From Bacteroidales bacterium (GTDB lineage Bacteria; Bacteroidota; Bacteroidia; Bacteroidales; P3): DNA of 64,000 nt. The stretch covers positions 62,001 to 126,000 of the forward strand of contig JAEEZY010000029.1 in assembly GCA_016292015.1 (NCBI GenBank). Reading direction: 5' to 3'. The notes under the pieces are model-generated. The model saw only the letters and a list, made by a program, of their open reading frames with translations. It did not search any database and had not been told where the DNA came from. This document shows, piece after piece, positions 1 to 7,997 of this stretch. How positions within the stretch are numbered: position 1 is the stretch's first letter; each line of letters begins with the position of its first letter. The translations under genes and the position numbers were made by a program.

Positions 1-12
1 TGAAAAATAGCG

Positions 13-20
13 TATTTTTG
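13..20 (+). promoter_or_regulatory. Bacteroidetes-type -7 promoter box
   Basis: TATTTTTG fits the Bacteroidetes -7 consensus TAnnTTTG and lies 22 bases before the ATG of the first acyltransferase gene. No -33 box can be judged because the window begins here. Confidence 0.55.
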
Positions 21-42
21 CAAGCTCAACACTAGAGAAACT

Positions 43-900
43 ATGAGATACGGAACCTTGAAGAACAAAGATGGCGTGTTTGTCCCCATCGATCCCGAGA
101 CATTTCCTACCGACAATCCCTATCAGCATCGAGTCACTGTAGCCGAGGCTCCCAAAAGTAGCAGGCAATACACCTTTGACGAGACATATCCATACATAGA
201 TCGCTCGTTCTCGTACCTGATACAGCGCAACTTCATCGGTCCCCTGTTCATCTGGTTTGTCATAAACGTTGCCAACAAACTGAAATACGGTTTGCGAGTG
301 AGGGGACGCAGCAATCTGCGTGCATACCGAAAACAACTCAAAGGCGGGGCGATAGCCGTGTGCAACCATGTTTATCAGTTTGATGCCGCGGCAGTCAAGC
401 AGGCTTTGCAGCCGATGCGCAACATCTGGATTCCGATGTACGCTCCCCATTTCAACGGAGGACAGTATTGGTTTGTGCGCTATGTGGGAGGCATACCTGT
501 GCCAGAAACCATGGGAGGGCTTCGCAAGTTCGACGAGGCATTCGACCACTATCATGCCAAAGGTGACTGGATTCTTGTGTTTCCTGAGGAGGTGAGATGG
601 GATTACTACCAGCCCATCAGACCTTTCCGCAAGGGTGCGTTCACCATGGCCTATCGCTATGGCTGCCCCATTGTGCCGTGTGTGATTACTTATCGTGAGC
701 GCAAAGGCATATATAAACTATTCGGTTCAAAAGACATACCGTTGATGACCATCAATGTGGGAGAGCCTATAATGCCAGATAGGTCATACACACGAAAAGA
801 GGAGGTGGATCGCATGAGGCGTGTCGTGCATGAGAGCATGGAGCGCATGGCTGGCATAGAGGAAAACCCGTGGCCGGCGATTCCGGAGGAAGTGAGATAG
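43..900 (+). CDS. 1-acyl-glycerol-3-phosphate acyltransferase family protein (PlsC-like)
   Basis: A 285-residue protein of the PlsC/LPLAT acyltransferase family, which moves acyl chains onto lysophospholipids or related lipids at the inner membrane. The family HX4D motif is seen as HVYQFD at residues 109-114. The second block reads FPEEVRWD near residue 180 where FPEG(T/S)R is usual, followed by a basic stretch (RPFRKGAF) and a conserved CPIVPCVITY segment. A hydrophobic patch around residues 60-80 may associate with the membrane. The ATG follows a -7 promoter box by 22 bases. The fold is clear, but the acceptor lipid cannot be told; the altered second motif suggests it need not be the main PlsC of phospholipid synthesis. 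Confidence 0.85.
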   Translation: MRYGTLKNKDGVFVPIDPETFPTDNPYQHRVTVAEAPKSSRQYTFDETYPYIDRSFSYLIQRNFIGPLFIWFVINVANKLKYGLRVRGRSNLRAYRKQLKGGAIAVCNHVYQFDAAAVKQALQPMRNIWIPMYAPHFNGGQYWFVRYVGGIPVPETMGGLRKFDEAFDHYHAKGDWILVFPEEVRWDYYQPIRPFRKGAFTMAYRYGCPIVPCVITYRERKGIYKLFGSKDIPLMTINVGEPIMPDRSYTRKEEVDRMRRVVHESMERMAGIEENPWPAIPEEVR

Positions 901-1030
901 AGGTCAGCAGCAGGGTGATTGGATGCGTCATTTCATTGACAATGACAAAACGACAAGAGTCCTGCATCTTATTATTACATTTTGAAGTTTAATAATCACA
1001 ATACTCCCGTCAACTAAACAATAATACATC

Positions 1031-1720
1031 ATGAGACTCAACCCAGACACGCTGCCATTCTTCGACGAACTGATGATGAATAACAACCGCGAGTGGTTCA
1101 ACGCCCACAAAGAGCGCTGGCTGGCGATAAAGGCGGACTTCGAGACATTCACACAGGCTTTGATAGACGAGATGGTGAAACTGGACAAGTCGCTTGGCAA
1201 CCTGCAGGTGAAAAACTGTGTGTGTCGCATCTACCGCGACACACGATTCTCGCAGGACAAACGCCCCTACAAGACGCACATAGCATGCTTTCTGCCAAGT
1301 GGGGGACGGAAGAATATGGGAGTGCCGGGCTACTATCTGCAGTTAGGTCAGGAGGACTACGGCCTGCACGGCAACTGCTCGCTCGGAGGCGGCATATTCA
1401 TGCCAACGCCCAAAGACCTCTACTCCATCAGGCAGGAGATTTTCTACTGCACAGACGAATTCAAGTCCATCATGGCAGAGCCAAGCTATAAGAAGTTCTT
1501 CGGCAATGATTTTTTCACCACGAAGAAGCTCTCACGAGTACCTAAAGGGTTCCCAACTGACTGGCCGGATGCGGACTTGCTGAAATACAAGGACTACACC
1601 ACCTCTTACACGATGCCTGATAAATACATCACCAGTAACGAGATGTTGGAGCGTGTGGTGGAGGTCTTCCGTGCCAGCGTGCCGCTCAACCTCTTTATAC
1701 AAAGGGCGATAGGCTTCTAG
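1031..1720 (+). CDS. DUF2461 domain-containing protein
   Basis: A 229-residue cytoplasmic protein covered end to end by the DUF2461 (TIGR02453) family. Typical features are the N-terminal FFDELMMNNNREWFNAHK block, the RIYRDTRFSQDKRPYKTH block near residue 70-85, and a GGRK loop followed by a YYLQL strand. The family has no established biochemical role. It has no signal peptide or membrane segment. It stands alone between a plus-strand acyltransferase and a convergent secreted nuclease. Confidence 0.85.
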   Translation: MRLNPDTLPFFDELMMNNNREWFNAHKERWLAIKADFETFTQALIDEMVKLDKSLGNLQVKNCVCRIYRDTRFSQDKRPYKTHIACFLPSGGRKNMGVPGYYLQLGQEDYGLHGNCSLGGGIFMPTPKDLYSIRQEIFYCTDEFKSIMAEPSYKKFFGNDFFTTKKLSRVPKGFPTDWPDADLLKYKDYTTSYTMPDKYITSNEMLERVVEVFRASVPLNLFIQRAIGF

Positions 1721-1750
1721 CTGCAGACTCTCGAAAAAGACTGCCAATGA

Positions 1751-2503
1751 CTAGAACCAACAAGGGATGCAAAGCGTTCTTTCCATCTCGTCTTCGTTTT
1801 CGATGCCATGGAAGAAATCCACGCCAGAGGTGCGTTCAACCTCGTCGATGGTGACGGCAAACGAATGGAGAGGCCGTTTTGAGTTCCGGTGTTCGATGAG
1901 CAAGCCGATGCCCGTTTTGCGAGCGGGGTCGTAAATGACTTTGTAGAACATGCGAGGTATGCTGACGCCGTTGTGACCAGGGGCGGGCGACAGCTGCTTG
2001 CTGCCTACCAGCTTCGGCAGGTCGTAGTCGAGGACTGGTCCGGTTATGACGTATATGCTGTCGTACCGCACGGCCCATTGGCGTACCAGTTTCTCGGCGC
2101 GCTGCCAGATGCCGTCGTTAAACTCGCTTGTTTGAGGTGATATGTTGCTCATTAGGAAACTTTCGCGCATGGCTTGCACACTCCATTTCATATCGGCAGC
2201 CGGGGCGAGATGACCGCGCGAATATCCGCTGCCACTGTAGTCCCAGGGAGACGCGCTGCCCGTGGCAACAGTAGTGTCGGGGAAAAAACGGTCGTTCCCC
2301 TTTCTCGGCACATCACCATTCACCCGTTCTCTCGTCAACACGTATGCAACCCAGCGAGCTTGCTCGTGACATTCGTCGTAGGCCAGCGTGTAGCCAATAT
2401 GCTTGACCAGCTGGCAGTCGCAACCAGTCGTGTCTGGCAGCCACGACTGTGCCGAGGCATGTGCGGCGGCAAGCAATAATACAACTAGGACACAATGTTT
2501 CAT
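1751..2503 (-). CDS. Secreted DNA/RNA non-specific endonuclease (NUC1 family)
   Basis: A 250-residue sugar-non-specific nuclease of the NUC1/beta-beta-alpha-metal type. A signal peptide of about 18 residues ends at ASAQS. The active-site block reads SRGHLAPAADMKW near residues 94-106; here RGH replaces the common DRGH and the histidine is the general base. The metal-binding asparagine lies downstream in MSNISPQTSEFNDGIW, about residues 118-133. The protein is likely periplasmic or secreted and would degrade extracellular DNA and RNA. It is convergent with the DUF2461 gene. A promoter box lies only four bases before the ATG, so the mRNA may be leaderless. Confidence 0.9.
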   Translation of the reverse strand: MKHCVLVVLLLAAAHASAQSWLPDTTGCDCQLVKHIGYTLAYDECHEQARWVAYVLTRERVNGDVPRKGNDRFFPDTTVATGSASPWDYSGSGYSRGHLAPAADMKWSVQAMRESFLMSNISPQTSEFNDGIWQRAEKLVRQWAVRYDSIYVITGPVLDYDLPKLVGSKQLSPAPGHNGVSIPRMFYKVIYDPARKTGIGLLIEHRNSKRPLHSFAVTIDEVERTSGVDFFHGIENEDEMERTLCIPCWF

Positions 2504-2507
2504 GATG

Positions 2508-2515
2508 CAAAAGTA
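2508..2515 (-). promoter_or_regulatory. -7 promoter box of the nuclease gene
   Basis: Read on the minus strand this is TACTTTTG, a match to TAnnTTTG. Only CATC separates it from the nuclease ATG at 2503. Because Bacteroidetes transcripts start a few bases after this box, the mRNA would begin at or next to the start codon. Confidence 0.5.
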
Positions 2516-2687
2516 GTCATTTTTCCCGATATGTTGATACGGGTTTTTGTTGAAAGGTCGATAGGTCTATGAGTTGAAGGGTTGGTGGGCAGGAGCAATG
2601 GCTACGACGCAGTCGGAAACAAGAAATGTTTCTTGTCCATAATATTGGGATTTAAAATGACAAGTGCTTCAGTTGACGTTTTTTTTG

Positions 2688-2695
2688 TACTTTTG
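2688..2695 (+). promoter_or_regulatory. -7 promoter box of the OstA-like gene
   Basis: TACTTTTG fits TAnnTTTG and lies 13 bases before the ATG at 2709, implying a very short 5' leader. Confidence 0.55.
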
Positions 2696-2708
2696 CATAT
2701 TCTAACGA

Positions 2709-4283
2709 ATGGCAATGAGTGGTAAGTGTTTGAAAATAGCGATGTTCCTGTTGATGGTGCTTATGCAGGTGCCAACCGCTGGGGTGCTTAATGCGCAGAA
2801 GCTTATTACCTACGAGGCGGGAATGGGGTCGCGAAAGCCCGGCGATGCCGACGTGTGGATTCTGTACCAGAAGGTGAAGGCAGAGCACGAAGGCATGTGG
2901 TTGTATGCCGATTCGGCACTGTTGAACACGAAGAAGAACGACTTTACCGCCTACCGCCATATAAAAATCATAGTGAATGACACGACGACCATCACGGGCG
3001 ACAGCATGTATTATGATGGCGAGTCGCGGGTGGTCAACATCTGGGGCGACTCGGTCGTGCTTATCGACGGCCAGACCATCCTCAAGACACCGCAGATGTC
3101 CTACGACCGCAACGAAAGCCGCGCCACCTACTTCTGGTGGGGCCATACCGTCAACGGCAGCCGCACCCTCGACAGCCGCAAGGGCTACTATTTCTCCGAC
3201 ACCGAGGACTTCGAAATCTACGACGAGGTGACCCTGCGCGACAGCAGCTCGCGCCTCGTCACCGACACCCTCTTCTACAACATGCGTACGGCCGACGCTT
3301 TCTTCGTCGGTCCTTCCACCATCTACACCGACTCTGCTACGGTCTTCAGCACCAACGGCACTTACAACACCGACTCTCACATCTCCTGGTCCTACGAGAA
3401 CTCCAAGGTCGTCAGCGGCAGCAAGACGCTCACCGGCGACACCCTCTTCTTCGACGATGACCGCCGCTTCGGCGAGGCTTTCTTCAACGTCTGCATATTG
3501 GACACGGCGAACAACGTGTCCTGTACCGGGCACTACGGGCAGACCGACCAGCGGGAAAGGCTCTCTATGGTGACCGACAGCGCTCTGGTGATAAAGTATG
3601 ACCCCGAAAAGCCTGACGACACACTCTTCATGCACGGCGACACGGTGCAGGTATATAACAATGCTGACAACGAAGCAGAACTGGTGAAGGCGTATCACTA
3701 TGTGAAAACCTACCGAAAGGACTGCCAGGCTATGGCCGACTCGGCTAACTACTGGGTGAAAGACTCGCTGGTGGTGCTTTACGGCGACCCGGTGCTGTGG
3801 TATGACAGCATGCAGTGCACAGCCGACACCATCATGGCAACCCTTGCGTCGGGAGGCTTGCGTGAGGCCAGGATGAGGTCGAACTGCATGTTTGTAGAGC
3901 GGCTTGACAGCAAGCGCTACAACCAAGTGAAGAGCAGGGACGTGGATGCGTTTTTCGTCGACGGAGAGCCGTCATACACCGATTTCCTCGCCAATTCACA
4001 GATGTGCTATTACATAACCGAGGAGGATTCGGTGCTGACGGTCGAGGATAGCGCAGTGGTGAAGAAAGCACGCAAGACGATAGTCGGGGTCAATGCCGGT
4101 GTGAGCACAGACATGCGTGTCTATTTCAAGGACAACGAGCCCGTGCGCATATCCGCATTTGGCGAGCCGGACATGCAGACATACCCTGATGGCAAGTTGC
4201 CCGACGAATGGCGCTATCTGAAAGGTTTTCGATGGATTATGGACCGCCGTCCACGACAGCCGCGTGATGTGTTTGTATGGTGA
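2709..4283 (+). CDS. OstA-like (LptA/LptD N-terminal domain) envelope protein
   Basis: A 524-residue exported protein with an N-terminal signal region (hydrophobic stretch at about residues 8-28, ending near LNAQK). The body is built from repeated short strands of the form D(S/T)-x-Y-Y-D/T-D(T/S)LF, as in the OstA/LptA beta-jellyroll family of Bacteroidetes. The relatives of this fold carry lipopolysaccharide from the inner to the outer membrane. The length and multiple repeats fit the OstA-like proteins annotated in this phylum rather than a short E. coli LptA. Cysteines are few and there is no lipobox. The role in LPS transport is inferred from the fold. GrpE follows after a repeat-filled gap. 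Confidence 0.8.
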   Translation: MAMSGKCLKIAMFLLMVLMQVPTAGVLNAQKLITYEAGMGSRKPGDADVWILYQKVKAEHEGMWLYADSALLNTKKNDFTAYRHIKIIVNDTTTITGDSMYYDGESRVVNIWGDSVVLIDGQTILKTPQMSYDRNESRATYFWWGHTVNGSRTLDSRKGYYFSDTEDFEIYDEVTLRDSSSRLVTDTLFYNMRTADAFFVGPSTIYTDSATVFSTNGTYNTDSHISWSYENSKVVSGSKTLTGDTLFFDDDRRFGEAFFNVCILDTANNVSCTGHYGQTDQRERLSMVTDSALVIKYDPEKPDDTLFMHGDTVQVYNNADNEAELVKAYHYVKTYRKDCQAMADSANYWVKDSLVVLYGDPVLWYDSMQCTADTIMATLASGGLREARMRSNCMFVERLDSKRYNQVKSRDVDAFFVDGEPSYTDFLANSQMCYYITEEDSVLTVEDSAVVKKARKTIVGVNAGVSTDMRVYFKDNEPVRISAFGEPDMQTYPDGKLPDEWRYLKGFRWIMDRRPRQPRDVFVW

Positions 4284-4346
4284 ATGCTGACAAAATGTCA
4301 GTCGCAAGGCTGTTGGCATTGTAATGGCATTGTTAGGTGAGATTAG

Positions 4347-4552
4347 AGTTTCAAGTTTTTAGTTTTTAGTTTTTGTTTCAAGTTTTTAGTTTTTAGTTTT
4401 TAGTTTCAAGTCACCCCTCACATCTAACAGGTCACGGATCACAGGTCACAAAAAAATCACTATTGTCTAATCACTAATCACTATTGTCTAATCACTAATC
4501 ACTATTGTCAATTCACTAATCACTAATCACCATTCAAAATTTACAATTCACA
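4347..4552. repeat. Heptanucleotide tandem-repeat block (three families)
   Basis: The gap between the OstA-like gene and grpE consists almost entirely of short tandem repeats. First comes AGTTTTT/AGTTTCA with period 7 (about 4347-4411), then GGTCACA-type units (about 4428-4452), then AATCACT/ATTGTCT units (about 4457-4530), ending in ATTCAAAATTTACAATTCAC. None of the units encodes anything and no promoter can be picked out within them. Confidence 0.9.
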
Positions 4553-4559
4553 ACAAGCG

Positions 4560-5162
4560 ATGGATAAGAAAAAGAAAGAACAAGCCGAAACCGATGAGGC
4601 ACGGCAGGTTGAGCAAGCCGCCAAGGAGATGGAACCGGAGGCGCAGACGGAAGCCAGGATAGAGGGTGTTGAGGAAGAATCCGACACGGCCGGGGAGGAA
4701 AATACGACCGACGAAGCGGCCGCCAAGCTTCAGCAGTTGGCTGAGCAGCTTGCCGCGATGCAGGAGAAATACATGCGCACATACGCCGAGTACGAGAACT
4801 ACCGCAAGCGTACAAGCCTGCAGATGGTCGACTTGCAGCTCAACGGCCACAAAGATATGGCCAAGGCGATACTGCCCGTCATCGACGACTTCGAGCGAGC
4901 CCTGGCCGCCATGCCCGCTGACGATGCGGCGCGCGAGGGTGTGAAACTCATATACGACAAGATGTTGTCGATACTACAGCAGAAGGGGGTGAAGCAGATG
5001 ACCACGATCGGCGAGCCGTTCGATGCCGAACTCCATGAAGCCGTCACCCAGATCCCCGCAACAGATCCGGGTCAAAAGAACAAGATCATTGACGAAGTTC
5101 AGAAAGGTTATACCCTTAATGACAAGATACTTCGCTACGCCAAGGTGGTCGTGGCGAAGTGA
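4560..5162 (+). CDS. grpE: Nucleotide exchange factor GrpE
   Basis: A 200-residue GrpE, the factor that releases ADP from DnaK. Residues 1-60 are a charged, Glu/Lys-rich, low-complexity tail. A coiled coil (AAKLQQLAEQLAAMQEKYMR) leads into the diagnostic YAEYENYRKRT motif near residues 75-85. The C-terminal beta domain holds VIDDFERAL, GVKQMTTIGEPFDAELHEAV and the final GYTLNDKILRYAKVVVAK. Length is normal. dnaJ follows directly on the same strand across a repeat-filled gap, the usual grpE-dnaJ pairing; dnaK is not in the window. Confidence 0.97.
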   Translation: MDKKKKEQAETDEARQVEQAAKEMEPEAQTEARIEGVEEESDTAGEENTTDEAAAKLQQLAEQLAAMQEKYMRTYAEYENYRKRTSLQMVDLQLNGHKDMAKAILPVIDDFERALAAMPADDAAREGVKLIYDKMLSILQQKGVKQMTTIGEPFDAELHEAVTQIPATDPGQKNKIIDEVQKGYTLNDKILRYAKVVVAK

Positions 5163-5164
5163 GA

Positions 5165-5376
5165 AAGTTTTTAGTTTCAAGTTTTTAGTTTTTAGTTTTT
5201 AGTTTCAAGTTTTTAGTTTTAAGTTTTTAGTTTTTAGTTTCAAGTTTCAAGTTTTAAGTCACAGGTCACAAAAACAACCCCTCACAATTCACTATTGTCT
5301 AATCACTAATCACTAATCACTATTCACCATTCACTAATCACTAATCACTAATCACCATTCACAATTCACAATTCGC
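5165..5376. repeat. Heptanucleotide tandem-repeat block between grpE and dnaJ
   Basis: Nearly the whole grpE-dnaJ gap is repeat. AGTTTTT/AGTTTCA units run to about 5258, followed by a short AGGTCAC stretch and then AATCACT/ATTCACT units to about 5370. The order of families is the same as in the gap upstream of grpE, so the two blocks look like diverged copies or parallel expansions. Confidence 0.9.
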
Positions 5377-5403
5377 AGATAATTACAAATCATACTCAGC
5401 TAA

Positions 5404-6567
5404 ATGGCGACAAAACGAGATTATTACGAAATACTTGGTGTTGACAAGAACGTCTCGCCGGAAGACTTGAAGAAAGCCTATCGCAAACTGGCCCTCAAAT
5501 ACCATCCCGACCGCAACCCGGGCGACAAGGAGGCCGAGGAGAAGTTCAAGGAGGCGGCCGAAGCCTACAGCGTGCTCAGCAACCCCGACAAGAAGGCGCG
5601 CTACGACCAGTTCGGCCATGCCGGCGTCGACGGTGCCGGCGGCTTCGGCGGCGGGGGGATGGACATGAACGACATCTTCTCCCAGTTCGGCGACCTCTTC
5701 GGCGACCTCTTCGGCGGACGCGGAGGCGGCTTCGGCTTCGGCGGCTTCGGCGGCGGCCGCCAACAGCGTCGCGTCATGCGGGGGTCAAACCTCCGCATCA
5801 AGATGCCCCTCACCCTCGAAGAGATCGATTCGGGCGTAGAGAAAAAAGTGAAAGTAACCAAATATGTCAGCTGCAAGACCTGCTCGGGATCCGGCTCGCG
5901 CACAGGCAGCCTCGAACCCTGCCCCCACTGCCATGGCAGCGGCGTCGTGACCGAGGTCCGTCGCACCATCCTGGGGCAGATGCAGACTCAATCCCCATGC
6001 CCTCACTGTGGCGGCGAAGGCCGTGTGGTCAAGGACAAATGCCCCGACTGCCATGGCGACGGAATCGTCAAGGCTGAGGAAGTCATATCCATCCAGGTGC
6101 CCGCAGGCGTCACCGACGGCATGCAGTTCGCCCTCTCCGGCAAAGGCAACGCCGCCCCCCGCGGTGGCATCCCCGGCGACCTCGTCGTCGTCGTCGACGA
6201 GCAACCCCACGAACTCTTCGAGCGCCAAGAGCAAAACCTATACTACAACGCCTTCGTCACCTTCTCCGACGCCGCCATGGGCGGCTCCGTCGAGATCCCC
6301 ACCCTCCACGGCAAGGTCCGCGTCAAGATCGAGCAGGGCACCCCCTCCGGCAAGGTGCTCCGCCTCAAGGGCAAAGGGCTCCCGTCGGCGGGCGGCTACG
6401 GCCGCGGCGACCTGCTCGTATGCGTCAACGTCTGGGTCCCCAAGAGCCTCACCAAGGATGAGAAAGCCATCCTCGAAAGCCTCAAGTCCAGCCCCAACTT
6501 CAAACCCAACCCCACCCGCCAGGAACGTGGATTCTTCGACAAGATGAAAGACCTGTTCAATCAGTGA
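5404..6567 (+). CDS. dnaJ: Molecular chaperone DnaJ
   Basis: A 387-residue type I J-protein, co-chaperone of DnaK that delivers unfolded clients and stimulates its ATPase. The J domain spans residues 1-70 with the HPD tripeptide in [11 protein letters not shown] Gly/Phe-rich linker follows (about 75-120). Four CxxCxGxG zinc-finger repeats occur in order: [24 protein letters not shown] and CPDCHGDG (about residues 160-225). The C-terminal substrate-binding domains contain [23 protein letters not shown]-type sequence. All parts are intact. Codon use is strongly GC-rich in the middle of the gene. Confidence 0.98.
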   Translation: MATKRDYYEILGVDKNVSPEDLKKAYRKLALKYHPDRNPGDKEAEEKFKEAAEAYSVLSNPDKKARYDQFGHAGVDGAGGFGGGGMDMNDIFSQFGDLFGDLFGGRGGGFGFGGFGGGRQQRRVMRGSNLRIKMPLTLEEIDSGVEKKVKVTKYVSCKTCSGSGSRTGSLEPCPHCHGSGVVTEVRRTILGQMQTQSPCPHCGGEGRVVKDKCPDCHGDGIVKAEEVISIQVPAGVTDGMQFALSGKGNAAPRGGIPGDLVVVVDEQPHELFERQEQNLYYNAFVTFSDAAMGGSVEIPTLHGKVRVKIEQGTPSGKVLRLKGKGLPSAGGYGRGDLLVCVNVWVPKSLTKDEKAILESLKSSPNFKPNPTRQERGFFDKMKDLFNQ

Positions 6568-6584
6568 CCAGTGACCTGAACATA

Positions 6585-6703
6585 GGTTGATATGTTGATA
6601 TGTTGATAGGTTGATATGTTTCAAGTTTTTAGTTTTGAGTTTTTAGTTTCAAGCGCCCCGCAAATGTCTAATCACTAATCACTAATCACTAATCACTATT
6701 GTC
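6585..6703. repeat. Tandem-repeat block downstream of dnaJ
   Basis: Starts with GTTGATAT units of period 8 (6585-6620), continues with AGTTTTT/AGTTTCA heptamers (about 6620-6651) and ends with AATCACT heptamers (about 6664-6700) abutting the next gene. A TTG codon inside the last repeat is in frame with the following gene, but the ATG at 6714 is the better start. Confidence 0.88.
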
Positions 6704-6713
6704 AATCCCCCCA

Positions 6714-7997
6714 ATGACCAAGGCTTTCCTGCAATATGTGTGGCGACACCGGATGCTCTCCGGCCAACTCACCACGTGCGACGGACAGGCCGTTATCGTG
6801 GAAAACCCCGGAGTTCAGAATGGCAACGCAGGCCCCGACTTCGAAGGCGCCGTGGTGACCATCGGCGGTGTGCGTTGGGCCGGATGCGTCGTGGTTCACG
6901 TCTGTTCGGCCGACTGGAACGCACACCGACATTTCTCAGACGCCGCATACAACAACGTGATCCTCCATGTGGTTTATGAACACGACTGCGACATCCGCAC
7001 TCAGGCAGGCTCCGCATTGCCCGTATTGGAAATGAAGCGTTTCCTCCCAATCGAGCTGTGGAACCGCTACCAAGAGCTGATGAACGCACCCGTGCAGACA
7101 CCGATAGCCTGCGCCTCTCGAGTTCCGGAAGCCGCAGGGTTCACATGGGACGCATGGCTGGAACGCCTCGCGGTCGAACGCCTCGAACGCAAGGCAACGG
7201 CCGTATCGCAGATGCTCAACGACAGCAAAGGCAGCTGGGAAACCGCTTGCTATTGGTTGACGGCACACTATTTCGGGGGCAAGGCAAACGCCTTCCCCTT
7301 CGAACTGCTGGCCAAATCAACACCGCTCACACTGTTGGCACGCTATCGCAACGACCGTGACCGCATCGAAGCCCTGCTCCTCGGGCAGGCCGGTCTGCTC
7401 AATGGATATTTCGAGGACGAATACCCACGGCAGCTACAGACAGAATACGAGGCCCTGCGAAAGGGATTCTCCCTTACCCCCATATCTCCACATCTATGGA
7501 AATTTTTCCGTTTGCGCCCATCCTCCTTCCCCACCGTGCGTATCAGCCAGTTCGCGTCACTGATGGTCTCGTCTAAAAACCTCTTCTCAAAACTGCTCGA
7601 GACCGCCGACGTGAAAGACCTGGCGACATTCTTTGACGCAAAGGCCGCCGACTACTGGAACGACCATTACCAGTTCGACAAGCAGTCGAAAGCCTCCGGT
7701 AAGAATGTCGGCAAGATGTTGATCGAATCGTTGCTCATCAATGCGTGGCTGCCGCTATTGTTTGTATATGGCAAGTGCCACGGGAGAGAAGAACTGTGCG
7801 ACAGAGCGGTGGAAACGTTGCGCCAGATGAACCCCGAAAGCAACAATATAACAACCAAGTGGAAAGCCTGCGGGGTAAAGCCACGCAACGCAGCCGACAG
7901 CCAGGCACTCATACAGCTCTACAGCCACTATTGTGACGAGCATCGTTGTCTCGACTGCAGAATAGGGTACTTAATGATAAGCAATAATATAGTGTGA
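6714..7997 (+). CDS. DUF2851 family protein
   Basis: A 427-residue protein of the DUF2851 family, common in Bacteroidetes and without known activity. It begins MTKAFLQYVWRHRM and carries the family blocks VIVENPGVQNGNAGPDFEGA (about residues 25-45) and HVVYEHDCD (about 85-95). The C-terminus contains four closely spaced cysteines (YSHYCDEHRCLDCRIGYL) that could bind metal. An upstream in-frame TTG would add five residues from the repeat block; the ATG was chosen. The stop codon overlaps the ATG of murF-alr in TGATG, so the two genes are translationally coupled. Confidence 0.85.
   Translation: MTKAFLQYVWRHRMLSGQLTTCDGQAVIVENPGVQNGNAGPDFEGAVVTIGGVRWAGCVVVHVCSADWNAHRHFSDAAYNNVILHVVYEHDCDIRTQAGSALPVLEMKRFLPIELWNRYQELMNAPVQTPIACASRVPEAAGFTWDAWLERLAVERLERKATAVSQMLNDSKGSWETACYWLTAHYFGGKANAFPFELLAKSTPLTLLARYRNDRDRIEALLLGQAGLLNGYFEDEYPRQLQTEYEALRKGFSLTPISPHLWKFFRLRPSSFPTVRISQFASLMVSSKNLFSKLLETADVKDLATFFDAKAADYWNDHYQFDKQSKASGKNVGKMLIESLLINAWLPLLFVYGKCHGREELCDRAVETLRQMNPESNNITTKWKACGVKPRNAADSQALIQLYSHYCDEHRCLDCRIGYLMISNNIV

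Noticed and set aside
2652-3926. A 424-codon minus-strand open frame opposite the OstA-like gene
   Set aside because: It lies opposite a recognised envelope gene with its own promoter box and encodes no recognisable features.
4347-6703. CRISPR array
   Set aside because: The units are only 7-8 bases and directly tandem. There are no spacers and no cas genes.
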